A stretch of DNA of 64,000 bases from Oceanobacter mangrovi (lineage in GTDB: Bacteria; Pseudomonadota; Gammaproteobacteria; Pseudomonadales; Oceanobacteraceae). The first letter of the stretch is position 1. Each line of letters begins with the position of its first letter. This document shows positions 48,079-57,958 of the stretch, piece by piece. Below the pieces are notes generated by a model. That model did not search any database and was not told the DNA's origin. It worked only from the letters and a program-made list of their open reading frames with translations. The position numbers and the translations under genes are program-made. The stretch lies in NCBI RefSeq assembly GCF_019740315.1, contig NZ_JAHXZR010000013.1, positions 1 through 64,000 of the forward strand. Reading direction: 5' to 3'.

Positions 48079-48483
48079 ATGAACCAACCTGAAACCAGCC
48101 AGTTTGCCAGCAAGGCCAAAACCGCCTGGACGCTGCTGCTGCTGAGCTATACCGCCATGTTGCTGATTCTGGTGGTATCGACCCTGATCAATCCGCCGCA
48201 GGATGTCGAACCAGGCCTTGAAATGTGGCTGGGCGGCATTGGCATCGCGGTCTTCAAATGCCTGCCGCTGTTGCTGTTTATCCCGGGCCTGATCGCCCGT
48301 TCACATAAAACCGCATCCTGGCTGGCTTATATGATACAGCTGTACTTTGTACTGGCAGTGATGTGGATTTTCACCCCTGGCAGTGGTGCCTGGGGCTGGC
48401 TGATGACGGTCGACAGCCTGGCCATTTTTGTAACAGCCATGCTGTTCACCCGCTGGCAAAAACGGTTCGAAGCCGGGCTCTGA
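48079..48483 (+). CDS. DUF2069 small membrane protein
   Basis: A 134-residue membrane protein with about four segments (AWTLLLLSYTAMLLILVVSTL, GIAVFKCLPLLLFIPGLI and others), matching DUF2069. Function unknown. Coupled closely to wrbA (12 bases, GGAG ribosome site), as in Pseudomonas. Confidence 0.86.
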   Translation: MNQPETSQFASKAKTAWTLLLLSYTAMLLILVVSTLINPPQDVEPGLEMWLGGIGIAVFKCLPLLLFIPGLIARSHKTASWLAYMIQLYFVLAVMWIFTPGSGAWGWLMTVDSLAIFVTAMLFTRWQKRFEAGL

Positions 48484-48499
48484 GCTCGAACGTCGGGCT

Positions 48500-50239
48500 T
48501 TATTCCGCCGAACGCTGCAAGGCGGCCGCCAGCTCACCAATACGCTGTTTGGTTTCATCCACCAGCGTATTGATCTCCCTGGCTGATGCCGCTGACTTGA
48601 ACGCCAGTGTCCGCACTTCGTCGGCCACCACCGCAAAACCACGGCCCTGCTCGCCAGCACGGGCCGCTTCAATCGCCGCATTGAGCGATAACAAGCTGGT
48701 CTGATCTGCAATATTGTTGATCACGGAGACGATGGCCCCGATCTGGTTACTCGACTGCAGCACGGATTCCATCGCAGCAGCGGTTGATTCCCGCGCCTGA
48801 ACTTCGGTCGAAATATCCTTCACAAAGGCGGTGTAGCCGATTTCACCCAGCACCCGAATTTTGCTCAACGACAGCATGGCGTCAGTACGGCTGCCATTCT
48901 TTCGCTGGATTTTGACCGGCCGGCGAGTACCGACAATCTTGTCCTGACCAGTGTTGCGATTGTTATTGACGTATTGGTCGTGGCCGCTACGCAATTCCTG
49001 CGGCACCAGCATATTGACGTTCTGACCAAGCACTTCGTCACGCTCATAACCCCACAGCTGCGCTGCCGCACGGTTATAAAAGGTCACCCGGTTGTCGCCA
49101 TCAATCGACACCACTGCATCCAGTGCCTGCTCCAGCGTCTGGTCGATGATTTCCCGTACCTCCCGCTCGGCGGAAATATCCCGCACGAAGGCGGTATAGA
49201 TAATTTTGCCCTGCAAGTGGATTTTCGACAGCGACAAGCTGCCCCACACCAGTGAGCCATCCTTGCGCATAATTTCGACTTCCCGACGACTGCCAACAAT
49301 ACGGTCCTGGCCGGTCTTGCGATTACGATTCACATGCTGGTCATGTTGAGTGCGAACGGCTTCCGGCACCAGCATCTTGACGTTCTGACCCATCACTTCG
49401 TCAGCGCTATAACCCCACAACTGTTCGGCTGCGTGGTTATAAAAGGTGATGCAATTGTGCTCGTCGATGGTAACCACGGCGTCCAGCGCCTGGTTCAGAG
49501 TCTGGTTAATGACTTCCCGTACCGCCCGTTGCCGGGTGATGTCCTTGACGAAGGCGGAATAGAAAAACTCTTTACCAATACGGATTTTTGACAGCGACAA
49601 GCTGCCCCAAAGCTTGCTGCCATTCTTGTGTTCGATTTCAACATCACGACTGCTACCAACGATCTTGTCGGCACCTCCCTGACGATTGGCAGAGATAAAG
49701 CTGTCGTGCTGTGAACGCAGGGCCTTCGGCACCAGCAGGTTGACGTTTTTGCCAACCACCTCCGCAGCTCCGTACCCCCACAGCTGTTCGGCAGCGCGAT
49801 TGAAGAAGGTAATCTGATTGTTGCCGTCAATCATAACGACCGCATCAATGGCCTGTGCCAGGGTTTGCTGGACAATTTCCTGCTGCTGATGCAACCCGGA
49901 CACATCCTTGATAAAGGCGGTATAACATAGCTGCTGGCCAACCCGGATTTGCGAAACCGACACACAGCACCACAGTGGCGAACCATCCTGGCGCAGCAGT
50001 TCAAGTTCCTGACAATGCCCCGGGGCAGATTTTGCGGTCTGCCAGATACTGGCTGGCAACAGCTTGTCTGCGCTCTGGCCCAGCAGTTCAGCCGCAGGTC
50101 GTCCCCACAGAGCTGCCGCAGCCGGGTTCGCAAACGTCACCCGGTGAGCTTCATCGACACAAATAACGGCATCAATTGCCTGGGAAAGAATTTGTTCTGA
50201 AATTGACTGGTTCGCTGCCCTGCCCGGCAATTTCCACAT
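48500..50239 (-). CDS. soluble methyl-accepting chemotaxis-type protein with four PAS domains
   Basis: A 579-residue protein without membrane segments. It has four tandem PAS domains (about 15-115, 122-236, 244-358, 366-479), each ending in a PAC-type segment ([28 protein letters not shown]). The signalling part is very short (about 490-579): only the hairpin tip [35 protein letters not shown] and a short flank. The layout recalls BdlA of Pseudomonas (two PAS plus MCP) but with twice the PAS number. The ATG used follows AGGCAGGG; the longer frame starts from TTG. Ligand and cofactor unknown; PAS may bind haem or flavin. Confidence 0.9.
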   Translation of the reverse strand: MWKLPGRAANQSISEQILSQAIDAVICVDEAHRVTFANPAAAALWGRPAAELLGQSADKLLPASIWQTAKSAPGHCQELELLRQDGSPLWCCVSVSQIRVGQQLCYTAFIKDVSGLHQQQEIVQQTLAQAIDAVVMIDGNNQITFFNRAAEQLWGYGAAEVVGKNVNLLVPKALRSQHDSFISANRQGGADKIVGSSRDVEIEHKNGSKLWGSLSLSKIRIGKEFFYSAFVKDITRQRAVREVINQTLNQALDAVVTIDEHNCITFYNHAAEQLWGYSADEVMGQNVKMLVPEAVRTQHDQHVNRNRKTGQDRIVGSRREVEIMRKDGSLVWGSLSLSKIHLQGKIIYTAFVRDISAEREVREIIDQTLEQALDAVVSIDGDNRVTFYNRAAAQLWGYERDEVLGQNVNMLVPQELRSGHDQYVNNNRNTGQDKIVGTRRPVKIQRKNGSRTDAMLSLSKIRVLGEIGYTAFVKDISTEVQARESTAAAMESVLQSSNQIGAIVSVINNIADQTSLLSLNAAIEAARAGEQGRGFAVVADEVRTLAFKSAASAREINTLVDETKQRIGELAAALQRSAE

Positions 50240-50496
50240 TGCACGTACCCTGCCTGGATTATTTTCTAATAACCCTAGCAAAGATTTGGCGGTTGATCAG
50301 GGATGGGTCAATCGGAGTTGACGGGGAAGGCTACAACAAGAAGCGGTTTGAGCGGATGCTGACGTCCTGCAACTGGCGCAAGAACAACACCAGAGGGCCA
50401 ACACCAGAGGGCCAACACCAGAGAAAGGCTGCAAGGGAGGTTCTGGCAGTTTGGCGGAGCCGGGTTGTCAGGAATACCCCCCGGCTCTGGACAGGA

Positions 50497-50733
50497 TTAT
50501 TCCTGCTCGTCTTCCCATTCACCGTCGGTGTCATCGTCAGCAATTTCGGTGGTTACCGGAGCACCACATTTAACACACTTGCCTTCAATGTAAATCACAC
50601 CACCGAGTTCGTATTCCTCTGGTTCCTTCATGCCCAGATCGGCTTCCATACACTGGTTGCACCAGGTCTGGCTCAGGAAAGCTTCCTGATCTTCTTTGTC
50701 ACGGGCATAAAAATCGCGTTCGGTGCGTTCCAT
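50497..50733 (-). CDS. small zinc-ribbon-like protein
   Basis: A 78-residue protein with two CxxC pairs (CNQC near residue 25 and CVKC near 54) and a very acidic tail (ADDDTDGEWEDEQE), likely one zinc site. GAGAG precedes the ATG. Family not named, but such proteins are common next to regulators in Oceanospirillales and Pseudomonas. Divergent from the pirin gene. Confidence 0.7.
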   Translation of the reverse strand: MERTERDFYARDKEDQEAFLSQTWCNQCMEADLGMKEPEEYELGGVIYIEGKCVKCGAPVTTEIADDDTDGEWEDEQE

Positions 50734-50951
50734 GGAAATCTCTCTTTGATCGGTTTAAGGGCGGCATTGTAGAGCAATTATGGCCGCCGCCAAGACCAGC
50801 GGCCATGCCGACCTTCATAAATACCAGCAGCCACGGAAAAACATCTAAAAAATAGAAAGCTAATCGCTTTTTTATCCGCTTTTTAAGAAAGCTTTAAACC
50901 ACTAACCTGCAGCTAATTCCTCCATACATTTACGATATCGGAGCAGCAACC

Positions 50952-51668
50952 ATGATCTATCTGAGACGTGCCGCCGATCGCGGCCTGGCCAACTTCGGCT
51001 GGCTCAATAGCCATCACAGTTTTTCCTTTGGACATTATTACGACCCGCAACACATGGGCTGGGGCCTGTTACGGGTAATCAATGATGACACGGTTGACCC
51101 GGCCGCAGGTTTTGATCCCCACGGCCACCGCGACATGGAAATCATTTCCTACGTCTTGCAGGGTGCCTTACATCACAAGGACAGCACTGGCCGGGAATCC
51201 GTATTACGGGCCGGTGAAGTTCAGCGCATGACTGCGGGCAGTGGCATTGTTCATTCAGAATACAACCACTCGAGCGAGCAGCCAGTGCATTTTCTGCAAA
51301 TCTGGATCCGTCCGGCCAGCAACGGCCTGGAGCCAGGTTATGAACAGAAAGTCGTGCCTCAGCAGGGTTCGCTGACAGCACTGGTGTCTCACGACCAACG
51401 TGGCGAATCACTGAAGATTCATCAGGATGTGGTGCTGTCACGACTGCAACTGGAAGCGGGCGAAAGCAGGCCACTGGCTATCAGCCAACGCGCTGGTTAC
51501 CTGCATCTGATCGAAGGTGAACTGGAAGTGGCAGTGGATGACAACGACAAACTGACTCTGACGGCTGGTGATGCCCTCGGTGTTAACCAACAAAAACAGT
51601 TGCAAGTCAGTGCTCACAAACCTGTCACAGCGCTGTGGTTTGATTTACCAGTGTTTGCGCAAAGATGA
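50952..51668 (+). CDS. pirin family protein (YhhW type)
   Basis: A 238-residue bicupin. Metal-binding pirin motifs GFDPHGHRDMEIISYVL and VHSEYNHS in the first domain are intact. E. coli YhhW is a quercetin 2,3-dioxygenase-like enzyme; here function is inferred from family. It is divergent from a zinc-ribbon gene. Confidence 0.88.
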   Translation: MIYLRRAADRGLANFGWLNSHHSFSFGHYYDPQHMGWGLLRVINDDTVDPAAGFDPHGHRDMEIISYVLQGALHHKDSTGRESVLRAGEVQRMTAGSGIVHSEYNHSSEQPVHFLQIWIRPASNGLEPGYEQKVVPQQGSLTALVSHDQRGESLKIHQDVVLSRLQLEAGESRPLAISQRAGYLHLIEGELEVAVDDNDKLTLTAGDALGVNQQKQLQVSAHKPVTALWFDLPVFAQR

Positions 51669-51770
51669 CCATCACAAACCGTTACTGATGGTTTCCAAGC
51701 GTCACTAGATGATGGTTTAAATCCGTACCATACTCACACAGGGGACAAATTCAGCTCAGGGAGTAGCGCA

Positions 51771-52226
51771 ATGGTACAGCCTAACCCGGGGAAACTGTTC
51801 AGGCTCAGCCTGTGGGCGCAGACGGCCTGGACGACTCTGTTATGGGTCGTTCTGGTATGGGAAGTCTGCTTGCAACATCTGGCTGACAAAAGCTGGCTGG
51901 CAGCGATCGGTTCATTGACGATATCGCTGCTGGGACTTGCTGCTGGCTGCCTGTTCACCATACTCTGGCCACACTGTTTGCTGAAACGTCAGCAACACAC
52001 CGAATGGTCGATCCATCATCCAATGCGACTGGGGTTGCCACCTCAGGAAAATCTCACCGAGTTGACTCATACTTACCATCACACCTCATTGTGGTCCTGG
52101 TGGCTGGTCAATCTGCTGATACCATTGGGTTTTGCATTTACCTTATTGCAGCTCTGGTGCCTGTGGGCGCTGGGCAATATGCCAAGGGAAGCCAACCCCC
52201 ATGATCACCCTGCATCACCTGAATAA
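51771..52226 (+). CDS. predicted membrane protein, unknown
   Basis: A 151-residue protein with about three membrane segments (roughly 13-33, 42-66, 107-134), no recognised family. The first and third are Trp-rich. It overlaps the downstream GST gene by 26 bases, implying a common transcript. Ribosome site CAGGGAGTAGCGCA lies before the ATG. Confidence 0.65.
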   Translation: MVQPNPGKLFRLSLWAQTAWTTLLWVVLVWEVCLQHLADKSWLAAIGSLTISLLGLAAGCLFTILWPHCLLKRQQHTEWSIHHPMRLGLPPQENLTELTHTYHHTSLWSWWLVNLLIPLGFAFTLLQLWCLWALGNMPREANPHDHPASPE

Positions 52227-52866
52227 CTCGCGTTCCCAACGAATTCTCTGGATGCTGGAAGAAGTTGGCATCCCCTATCAGATCACCTATTACGAACGCG
52301 ATGCCAAGACGCTACTGGCACCGCCAAGCCTGAAAGCCATTCATCCACTGGGCAAGGCGCCGGTGCTGATTGATGGTGAACTGGCACTGGCTGAATCCGG
52401 CCTGATTATCGAATACCTCAACGAGGCCAAAGCTGCCAACCGCTATTTGCCGGATGATCATCAACAGCGCTGGCAAGCCCGTTATTGGCTTCATTACGCC
52501 GAAGGCAGCCTGATGCCCTTCCTGTTGCTGACGCTGGTGTTTAACAAAATCAAGACATCGCCGATGCCGTTTTTTGTCAAACCCATCGCCAGAGGCATTG
52601 CTGACAAGGTGCTGCAAACCTTTGTGATGCCGAACCTGAATACCCACCTGGATTATATCGAACGTCACCTGGCCCAACATGAATGGTTTGCCGGAGAGCA
52701 ATTATCCATTGCCGATTTCCAGATGGTGTTCCCGCTGGAAGCTGCGCTGAACCGCGCAGTAACAGCCGCCAGCCATCCCCAGATTGCTCGCTTTGTGCAG
52801 CAAATCCAGCAACGCCCGGCCTATCGTCGGGCGCTGGAACAGGGTGGCCCTTATGACTATGCCTGA
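52201..52866 (+). CDS. glutathione S-transferase family protein
   Basis: A 221-residue GST with a thioredoxin-like N-domain (MITLHHLNNSRSQRILWMLEE, then HPLGKAPVLIDGELALAESGLII) and an all-helical C-domain. The active residue is probably the Ser/Arg of NSRSQR. Substrates unknown. ATG at 52201 gives the standard start; the longer frame extends back into the upstream gene. Confidence 0.9.
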   Translation: MITLHHLNNSRSQRILWMLEEVGIPYQITYYERDAKTLLAPPSLKAIHPLGKAPVLIDGELALAESGLIIEYLNEAKAANRYLPDDHQQRWQARYWLHYAEGSLMPFLLLTLVFNKIKTSPMPFFVKPIARGIADKVLQTFVMPNLNTHLDYIERHLAQHEWFAGEQLSIADFQMVFPLEAALNRAVTAASHPQIARFVQQIQQRPAYRRALEQGGPYDYA

Positions 52867-53011
52867 GTATCCGGACAGCTGTTGGGGTTGTTCTTTGGTA
52901 CTGTTTTAGGCAGCAACCAGGCAGATTTAAACCATCATTGCCGCTGGCTCACTTTGTTCCCGATTGGTTATCTACTATTAGGGTAATAACAACCAAAACG
53001 AGCCAACCTGC

Positions 53012-54916
53012 ATGTCTGTGTTATCCAGTCTGAGCGTCCAGAAAAAAATCCTGCTGCCGGTTTCCCTGCAACTGCTGTTGCTGGTGCTGGTAGTCGCCAT
53101 TTTTATCAACAATCAAAGCACTACCGAACAGATTCGCAGCAAGGTCGCAGAAACCCAGGTACTGGCCAGTGATCTCTACCAGATGTCGTCCGATGCCGAG
53201 CGGTTCAGTTTTTCCCGCCAGGGCTACGACGACTTGGCTAACAAAATCCGCCAACTGGAACAGCAAGTCAGCCAGTATCCAGCGCTGGCGAAACTGCAAG
53301 AGCACTTGCAGGGCCTGCAAGCTGCGTTGTCCCAGTTACAGCAGGTGTTTAACAGCAACCGCGAGCTGGCTGCCCGCTTTCTGCAACTATCGCGGCAATC
53401 CATCGAAGCATCGAATCAATACGTCTACGACGTGATGGACAGCCTGAATGACCCATTCAAACTGCAAAGTACCTTGCGGGAAGAATTGGCGGCCATGTCT
53501 GGCGCGGTCAAAAGCACCAACAAAACCTACCAGTTGCGATTGCTGTTCGAAGAGCTGACACAGCACCCGGAAAAAGGGTCTGAACTGCTGGGGCTGATCG
53601 ACGAATTGCTTGAGCAAGCCAAAACCGATGTCGAAAATTTTGCGGATACCGAACAGGAGGAACGTGTTAATGAACAATTAGCCGTTCTGACGCAGCTCCG
53701 GCAAATTACCAATGACTATCTGCAAACAACGCCTTTGCTGGAACAAGCTGAAGCCGGGGTCGATGCCAACCTGACCGAAATTTTCGAGCATCTGGGCCAG
53801 GCAGAGCAGCAAACACTGAATGATACTTTCGGATCGATAACCGCAGCGCTTGTAAAAATCATCGTCACACTGGCTATCGCAATTGGCCTGACTATCGCCG
53901 TTTCATTACTGATGGGCCGCGCCATCGTTAACCCGATTCGTGAACTGAAGGGCCATATTGACACCCTGGCCTCCGCTGGCGGTGACCTGACCTTCCGGAT
54001 CAAGCAATCCGGCAATGACGAAATTGCCGAACTGTCACAAGGCATTAACCATTTTCTGGCAACCCTGCAGGGAATTTTCCAGCAGGTCAAAGCGTCGTCG
54101 TCGGCGATATCAGAATCTGCCAGTCGTAACTCTCAGCTGAGCAAACAGTCTGCCGAACTAATGCAACAACAACAAAAGGAAACCGGTGACGTCGCCACCT
54201 CGGTAAGTCAGATGGAATCGGCGATTCAGGAAGTCGCCAACAATGCTTCATCAGCCGCCGAATCCGTACGGCATGCCGACAACCGCGCCAAAGCGGTGGT
54301 CGACACCATCAACTCTGCCATCAGTGGAATTACCCAGGTCAGCAGTGAACTGGACTCCGCTTCCCATGTCATTCAGCAGCTCAATCAGGACAGCCAGAAC
54401 ATCAGCGGCATTCTCGATGTAATCCGGGCAATTGCCGACCAGACCAACCTGCTGGCGCTCAATGCCGCCATTGAAGCCGCCCGGGCCGGTGAGCAAGGAC
54501 GTGGTTTTGCAGTGGTTGCCGACGAAGTCCGTTCGCTGGCGCAACGCACCCAATCCTCCATCGAGGAAATCCATAGCATGATTTCCAAGCTGCAAACGGC
54601 TTCCGAGCGAGCTACCGAGGTCATCAACAGCAGTAGCCAGCAGATTGCCACCACCGTCAGCCGTAGTCAGGCTGCTGGTGACGGTGTGCGGGATATTTCC
54701 GGGCTGGTGTCGTCCATTGCCCAGATGAACATCCAGATTGCCAGTGCGGTTGAAGAACAAAGTGCAGTGGTACGAGAGATTAACGGCTTGATCCAGCATA
54801 TCCGTGAACTGGCCGAAGACAGTAATCAGGCAGCGGTCGAAGCCCGCCAATCATCGTCGCTGCAAACCGATGCAGCCCACCAGCTTGATGGCGTAACCCA
54901 GCGCTTCCGGGCCTGA
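53012..54916 (+). CDS. methyl-accepting chemotaxis protein
   Basis: A 634-residue transmembrane chemoreceptor. Membrane segments at about 15-33 and 280-302 enclose a ~245-residue periplasmic helical sensor, followed by HAMP (303-355) and the cytoplasmic signalling domain with [36 protein letters not shown]. No C-terminal CheR-binding pentapeptide. Ligand unknown. Monocistronic. Confidence 0.93.
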   Translation: MSVLSSLSVQKKILLPVSLQLLLLVLVVAIFINNQSTTEQIRSKVAETQVLASDLYQMSSDAERFSFSRQGYDDLANKIRQLEQQVSQYPALAKLQEHLQGLQAALSQLQQVFNSNRELAARFLQLSRQSIEASNQYVYDVMDSLNDPFKLQSTLREELAAMSGAVKSTNKTYQLRLLFEELTQHPEKGSELLGLIDELLEQAKTDVENFADTEQEERVNEQLAVLTQLRQITNDYLQTTPLLEQAEAGVDANLTEIFEHLGQAEQQTLNDTFGSITAALVKIIVTLAIAIGLTIAVSLLMGRAIVNPIRELKGHIDTLASAGGDLTFRIKQSGNDEIAELSQGINHFLATLQGIFQQVKASSSAISESASRNSQLSKQSAELMQQQQKETGDVATSVSQMESAIQEVANNASSAAESVRHADNRAKAVVDTINSAISGITQVSSELDSASHVIQQLNQDSQNISGILDVIRAIADQTNLLALNAAIEAARAGEQGRGFAVVADEVRSLAQRTQSSIEEIHSMISKLQTASERATEVINSSSQQIATTVSRSQAAGDGVRDISGLVSSIAQMNIQIASAVEEQSAVVREINGLIQHIRELAEDSNQAAVEARQSSSLQTDAAHQLDGVTQRFRA

Positions 54917-55312
54917 GCCACCAGGTTAGTCGCCGGATCGCACGAGCCATTGTGCAGATCCGGTTATATTTGCATATAGCGATTATTCCCTTTACCAAAC
55001 AATCTGTTTCATATTCATCATTCATTTACTGACTGCTTACATTAAATGATTCAGCCAGATAAAAAATACGTTATAGAACAAATTATATAGTGAAAGATTG
55101 CCAGACAATCGTAATGTCGATATACAACAAAAACTCATTATTCCGTGATCAAGTTCTTATTAATCTGTGACAAACGTAAATATTTGCAATAATATTTCAA
55201 ACCCAATTGAGACATTTATCACCCATGGATAGGCTTGGTGACCATCCTGTACCCGTACGGGTCGCACTTTGATTGATGGCCCCTTGATAACTCAACCTGC
55301 AAAGGAGTTGCG
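54917..55312. other. AT-rich intergenic region
   Basis: I see no gene in this 396-base stretch. Roughly 54970-55205 is much richer in A and T than its neighbours, with many TTAT/AATA runs, and may carry the promoter of the PLD-like gene and binding sites for nucleoid proteins. AAGGAG before the next ATG is the only clear signal. Confidence 0.5.
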
Positions 55313-56092
55313 ATGGCTACTTTTCTCAATAAAACCTCAATCGATCGGCTCACCAGAACACTGATTCAGAAATCAGCGCGCCAGCTGACACTGGTAAGCC
55401 CATATCTGCAACTGGAAGCCGATATGCTGGATCTGATAACAGCCAAAGCCGATCAAGGCCTGCAAGTCCGGCTTATCTATCGTAACCACCAGTTCCTGTC
55501 ACAGATATATTCACTGGCCCGCCATCCGAATATCGCTATTTACGTTAGCCCGAAACTGAATGCACGCTGCTGCTGCAACGAAAGCAATATCATCCTCAGC
55601 AGTCGCAACCTGGAACCGTCTCGTGATGGTCAACAACACGATATGGGTATCCTGCTTACCCGCAGCAAGGATGCTGATGCCTTCAGCGCCGCCTGCAGGG
55701 ATATTATGGATATTCTGGAGCATTCCGAGCAGCTGTTTGCAGAGAAACAGGCAACAGAGCAGCTCAGTATCACGACAGCGGTATCAGAACGCACACCATC
55801 GGCAGAAATGTATTTCGCCCTCAAGAATCAGAAGGTTCAGTTCGCCTCCCGTCCCGGCTTTGATAACGAAGCCGACAACGACACCCTGCTGGAAACCTCT
55901 GCCTGGTCAGAAATGATGAAGCTGGATACCGACGCCGTACGCCAGCAATTGGTTAACGCGGGTATGCTGGTTGAATCAAGCGGCAAGTTGTACATGACCG
56001 CCCGAGCCAAACAGCAAGGAGCCCGTACTCGTATGGGTGAGGATGGCCTCTACTTTCTGTGGCCCAGCAAGCTGGAGCTGCGCGCTAATTAA
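55313..56092 (+). CDS. PLD-like domain protein lacking the catalytic His
   Basis: A 259-residue protein with a single phospholipase D-like fold (LTLVSPYLQ, VRLIYRN, IILSSRNL, DMGILL). At the position of the catalytic HxKxxxN motif the sequence is NARCCCN (about 83-89), so the His is replaced by Asn and Lys by Arg. The three Cys in a row could bind metal. About 140 further residues follow with no known domain. Perhaps a non-catalytic nucleic acid or lipid binder. Confidence 0.7.
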   Translation: MATFLNKTSIDRLTRTLIQKSARQLTLVSPYLQLEADMLDLITAKADQGLQVRLIYRNHQFLSQIYSLARHPNIAIYVSPKLNARCCCNESNIILSSRNLEPSRDGQQHDMGILLTRSKDADAFSAACRDIMDILEHSEQLFAEKQATEQLSITTAVSERTPSAEMYFALKNQKVQFASRPGFDNEADNDTLLETSAWSEMMKLDTDAVRQQLVNAGMLVESSGKLYMTARAKQQGARTRMGEDGLYFLWPSKLELRAN

Positions 56093-56172
56093 ACGTCACC
56101 AAAGCCGTTATGCAGGCGGTACGCCTGCTCTCCCCGGCTGGTCTGAATTGATTAACCGAACCGAGTTGCCGG

Positions 56173-57066
56173 TTATTCTGAGTCTTCCTGCAGCTCAGCC
56201 ATCATCCATTCCTTGAACGCCTTCATACCAGCAGTTAACGGCCGGTTCTTGCGATACACCAGATAGAAAGCCTTATTGGTATCGAGCTGGATATCAAAGG
56301 GGCGTACCAGCCGGCCAGATGCAATTTCCCGCGAGGTCAGCGTACTGTCCGCCAATGCGACACCAAGACCTTCCTGGGCGGCAGCCGTGGCCAATTGGCC
56401 ACTGGACATCTGCAGACTGCCTTTTGGAATCAGGCCACCAGCACCCGCTTGCTGCAGCCAGTCGAGCCACTCCCACTTGCGTTTGCTGACGTAAATAATG
56501 TTGTGATACTTGAGGTCCGCCGGCGTTTTTAACGGATTTGGCCCCATCATCAAACGCGGACTACAAACCGGCACCAGCATCACCTTGCGCAAAAAGTGGG
56601 TTTCGATGTCGTCCCACTCGCCATTGCCGTAATAAATCGCGATATCGGTATTGGAGCGGTTGAAGTCGATCAGACCCATGCTGGCATTGATCTGCAATTC
56701 GATATCCGGATACAGCTCCTGAAACCGGCTCATGTGCGGCATCAACCAGCGAGTCAGGAAGTTGGGCGCCACGCTGATCTGTACCACATTGGTTTCCTGA
56801 TGGGTGGTCAGACGCCGGGTCGCCACTTCGATCTCATCCAGCGCGTGTTTGATCATGGTGAGGTACTGCTCACCTGCCGTGGTTAACTCAACTTTACGTT
56901 TGTTACGACTAAACAACAAAATACCTAAGTATTCTTCGAGGGTTTTGATCTGGTGGCTGACTGCTGATGCGGTGACCGATAATTCCTCTGAAGCCCCAAC
57001 AAAACTGGCATTTCTGGCCGCTGCTTCAAAGGATCGAAGGGCATTCAAGGGAGGTAAACGACGCAT
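56173..57066 (-). CDS. LysR-family regulator, GcvA-like
   Basis: A 297-residue LysR-type regulator starting MRRLPPLNALRSFEAAARNASF, with a winged HTH (SVTASAVSHQIKTLEEYLG) and an effector-binding domain. The N-terminus fits the GcvA subgroup. It faces a 59-residue protein gene with 123 bases between, which it may control. Starts up to 20 codons upstream (ATG at 57075, 57099) cannot be excluded. Confidence 0.85.
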   Translation of the reverse strand: MRRLPPLNALRSFEAAARNASFVGASEELSVTASAVSHQIKTLEEYLGILLFSRNKRKVELTTAGEQYLTMIKHALDEIEVATRRLTTHQETNVVQISVAPNFLTRWLMPHMSRFQELYPDIELQINASMGLIDFNRSNTDIAIYYGNGEWDDIETHFLRKVMLVPVCSPRLMMGPNPLKTPADLKYHNIIYVSKRKWEWLDWLQQAGAGGLIPKGSLQMSSGQLATAAAQEGLGVALADSTLTSREIASGRLVRPFDIQLDTNKAFYLVYRKNRPLTAGMKAFKEWMMAELQEDSE

Positions 57067-57189
57067 CAGGACCATCCATAGATTAGATTTTTTCAACATA
57101 GTGCTTAGAAAGCTTCGCTTTTGCAAGTGTCAGCTTTTGTCTAACCTAGGCACTGTAAACACTACCTTTGTATCAATGGAGATACTGCT

Positions 57190-57369
57190 ATGAACAACTC
57201 TGATTTCCACATCGAAAATGCTGCCGACTTTGACGTCGAATTCCACATTCAGCGTGCCCGTGCCCTGCGCAGCGCTTATGTTGCTGAATTCTTCGTGTCT
57301 CTGGGTCGCAAGATTGCTGCACTGCTGCACATCGGACACAAAGATCACAACATGGCATCTTCTCACTAA
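57190..57369 (+). CDS. 59-residue protein divergent from a LysR gene
   Basis: A short gene: MNNSDFHIENAADFDVEF, then HIQRARALRSAYVAEFFVSLG and a His-rich end (HIGHKDHNMASSH). The middle part resembles the small proteins of the DUF1127 kind (HxxRARxLRSxYV), often found with LysR genes. GGAG stands eight bases before the ATG. Function unknown; DUF1127-like proteins affect RNA metabolism or phosphate responses in some alphaproteobacteria. Confidence 0.75.
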   Translation: MNNSDFHIENAADFDVEFHIQRARALRSAYVAEFFVSLGRKIAALLHIGHKDHNMASSH

Positions 57370-57645
57370 AAGCCACTGCTTGCCTGAACTCAGGTAACTG
57401 GCGAATTCAACGGTCCTGCTGACCGCGCCAAGCCTGGTAAACTCACTTCGACTCGCCTGTTAAAAATAATCAAGAGTCGATGTTGTTTTACTCTTCTTGC
57501 CGTTCTCTCTGTATATCACCCCTCCCAGCCATTGTTTTCCTGTAAGTCCTTCGCTATCCCAGTCAATTAGCCCACAAGCTTCCAGAAATTCCATCCCGGG
57601 CATTGCCTAATGCTGATCAGTTAAGCGTTTTTAACCACAAATTGT

Positions 57646-57729
57646 CGTCATCCTGAACTGTTCCGGCTGCGCAGAATCAGGATCCAAAAGCCCTATGGAT
57701 CCCGGATCTGCTTCGCGTCCGGGATGACG
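57646..57729. repeat. composite palindromic element, REP/MITE-like
   Basis: Outer inverted arms CGTCATCC / GGATGACG (57646-57653, 57722-57729) enclose two hairpins: ATCCTGA / TCAGGAT (57650-57656, 57677-57683) and ATCCCGGA / TCCGGGAT (57699-57706, 57718-57725). Begins CGTCAT like the element at 42494, which suggests one family. Confidence 0.65.
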
Positions 57730-57799
57730 TGGATTTGTTAAATGAACAGCATCACGGGCATTGCCAGTTTTTCTCCCGACTCCAAACAATCAATTTGTT

Positions 57800-57845
57800 G
57801 TAGGCTGGGCCGTGCCCAGCAAATGTTGGGCGGGGCCCAACCTAC
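57800..57845. repeat. twin-hairpin intergenic repeat
   Basis: CTGGGC-CGT-GCCCAG and TTGGGC-GGG-GCCCAA hairpins side by side, flanked by GTAGG / CCTAC arms. It matches the GTAGGTTGGGC-type intergenic repeat found in many proteobacteria. Confidence 0.65.
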
Positions 57846-57877
57846 TTCCGACACCGAGTCCGCTCTGCTGCTGAAAC

Positions 57878-57904
57878 AAAAAAGGGCAGCCATACGGCCG
57901 CCCT
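57878..57904 (-). terminator. terminator after the LigB dioxygenase gene
   Basis: On the minus strand, stem AGGGCGGCC / GGCTGCCCT (one G-T pair) with a GTAT loop is followed by six T residues, about 55 bases past the stop of the dioxygenase gene. Confidence 0.8.
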
Positions 57905-57958
57905 GTAAAAGCGGGGAGAACATCAAGCGCCAACTGGAAGAAACCCCGCAAAGCAAAT

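Larger units (their letters stand above)
57370..57958. other. intergenic region carrying palindromic repeats
   Basis: I see no gene. Two palindromic elements (57646-57729 and 57800-57845) and the dioxygenase gene terminator lie here; each is listed separately. The rest shows no clear signal. Confidence 0.6.

Noticed and set aside
48500-50239. Diguanylate cyclase or histidine kinase for the PAS protein
   Set aside because: The C-terminus is an MCP tip ([22 protein letters not shown]), not GGDEF or HATPase.
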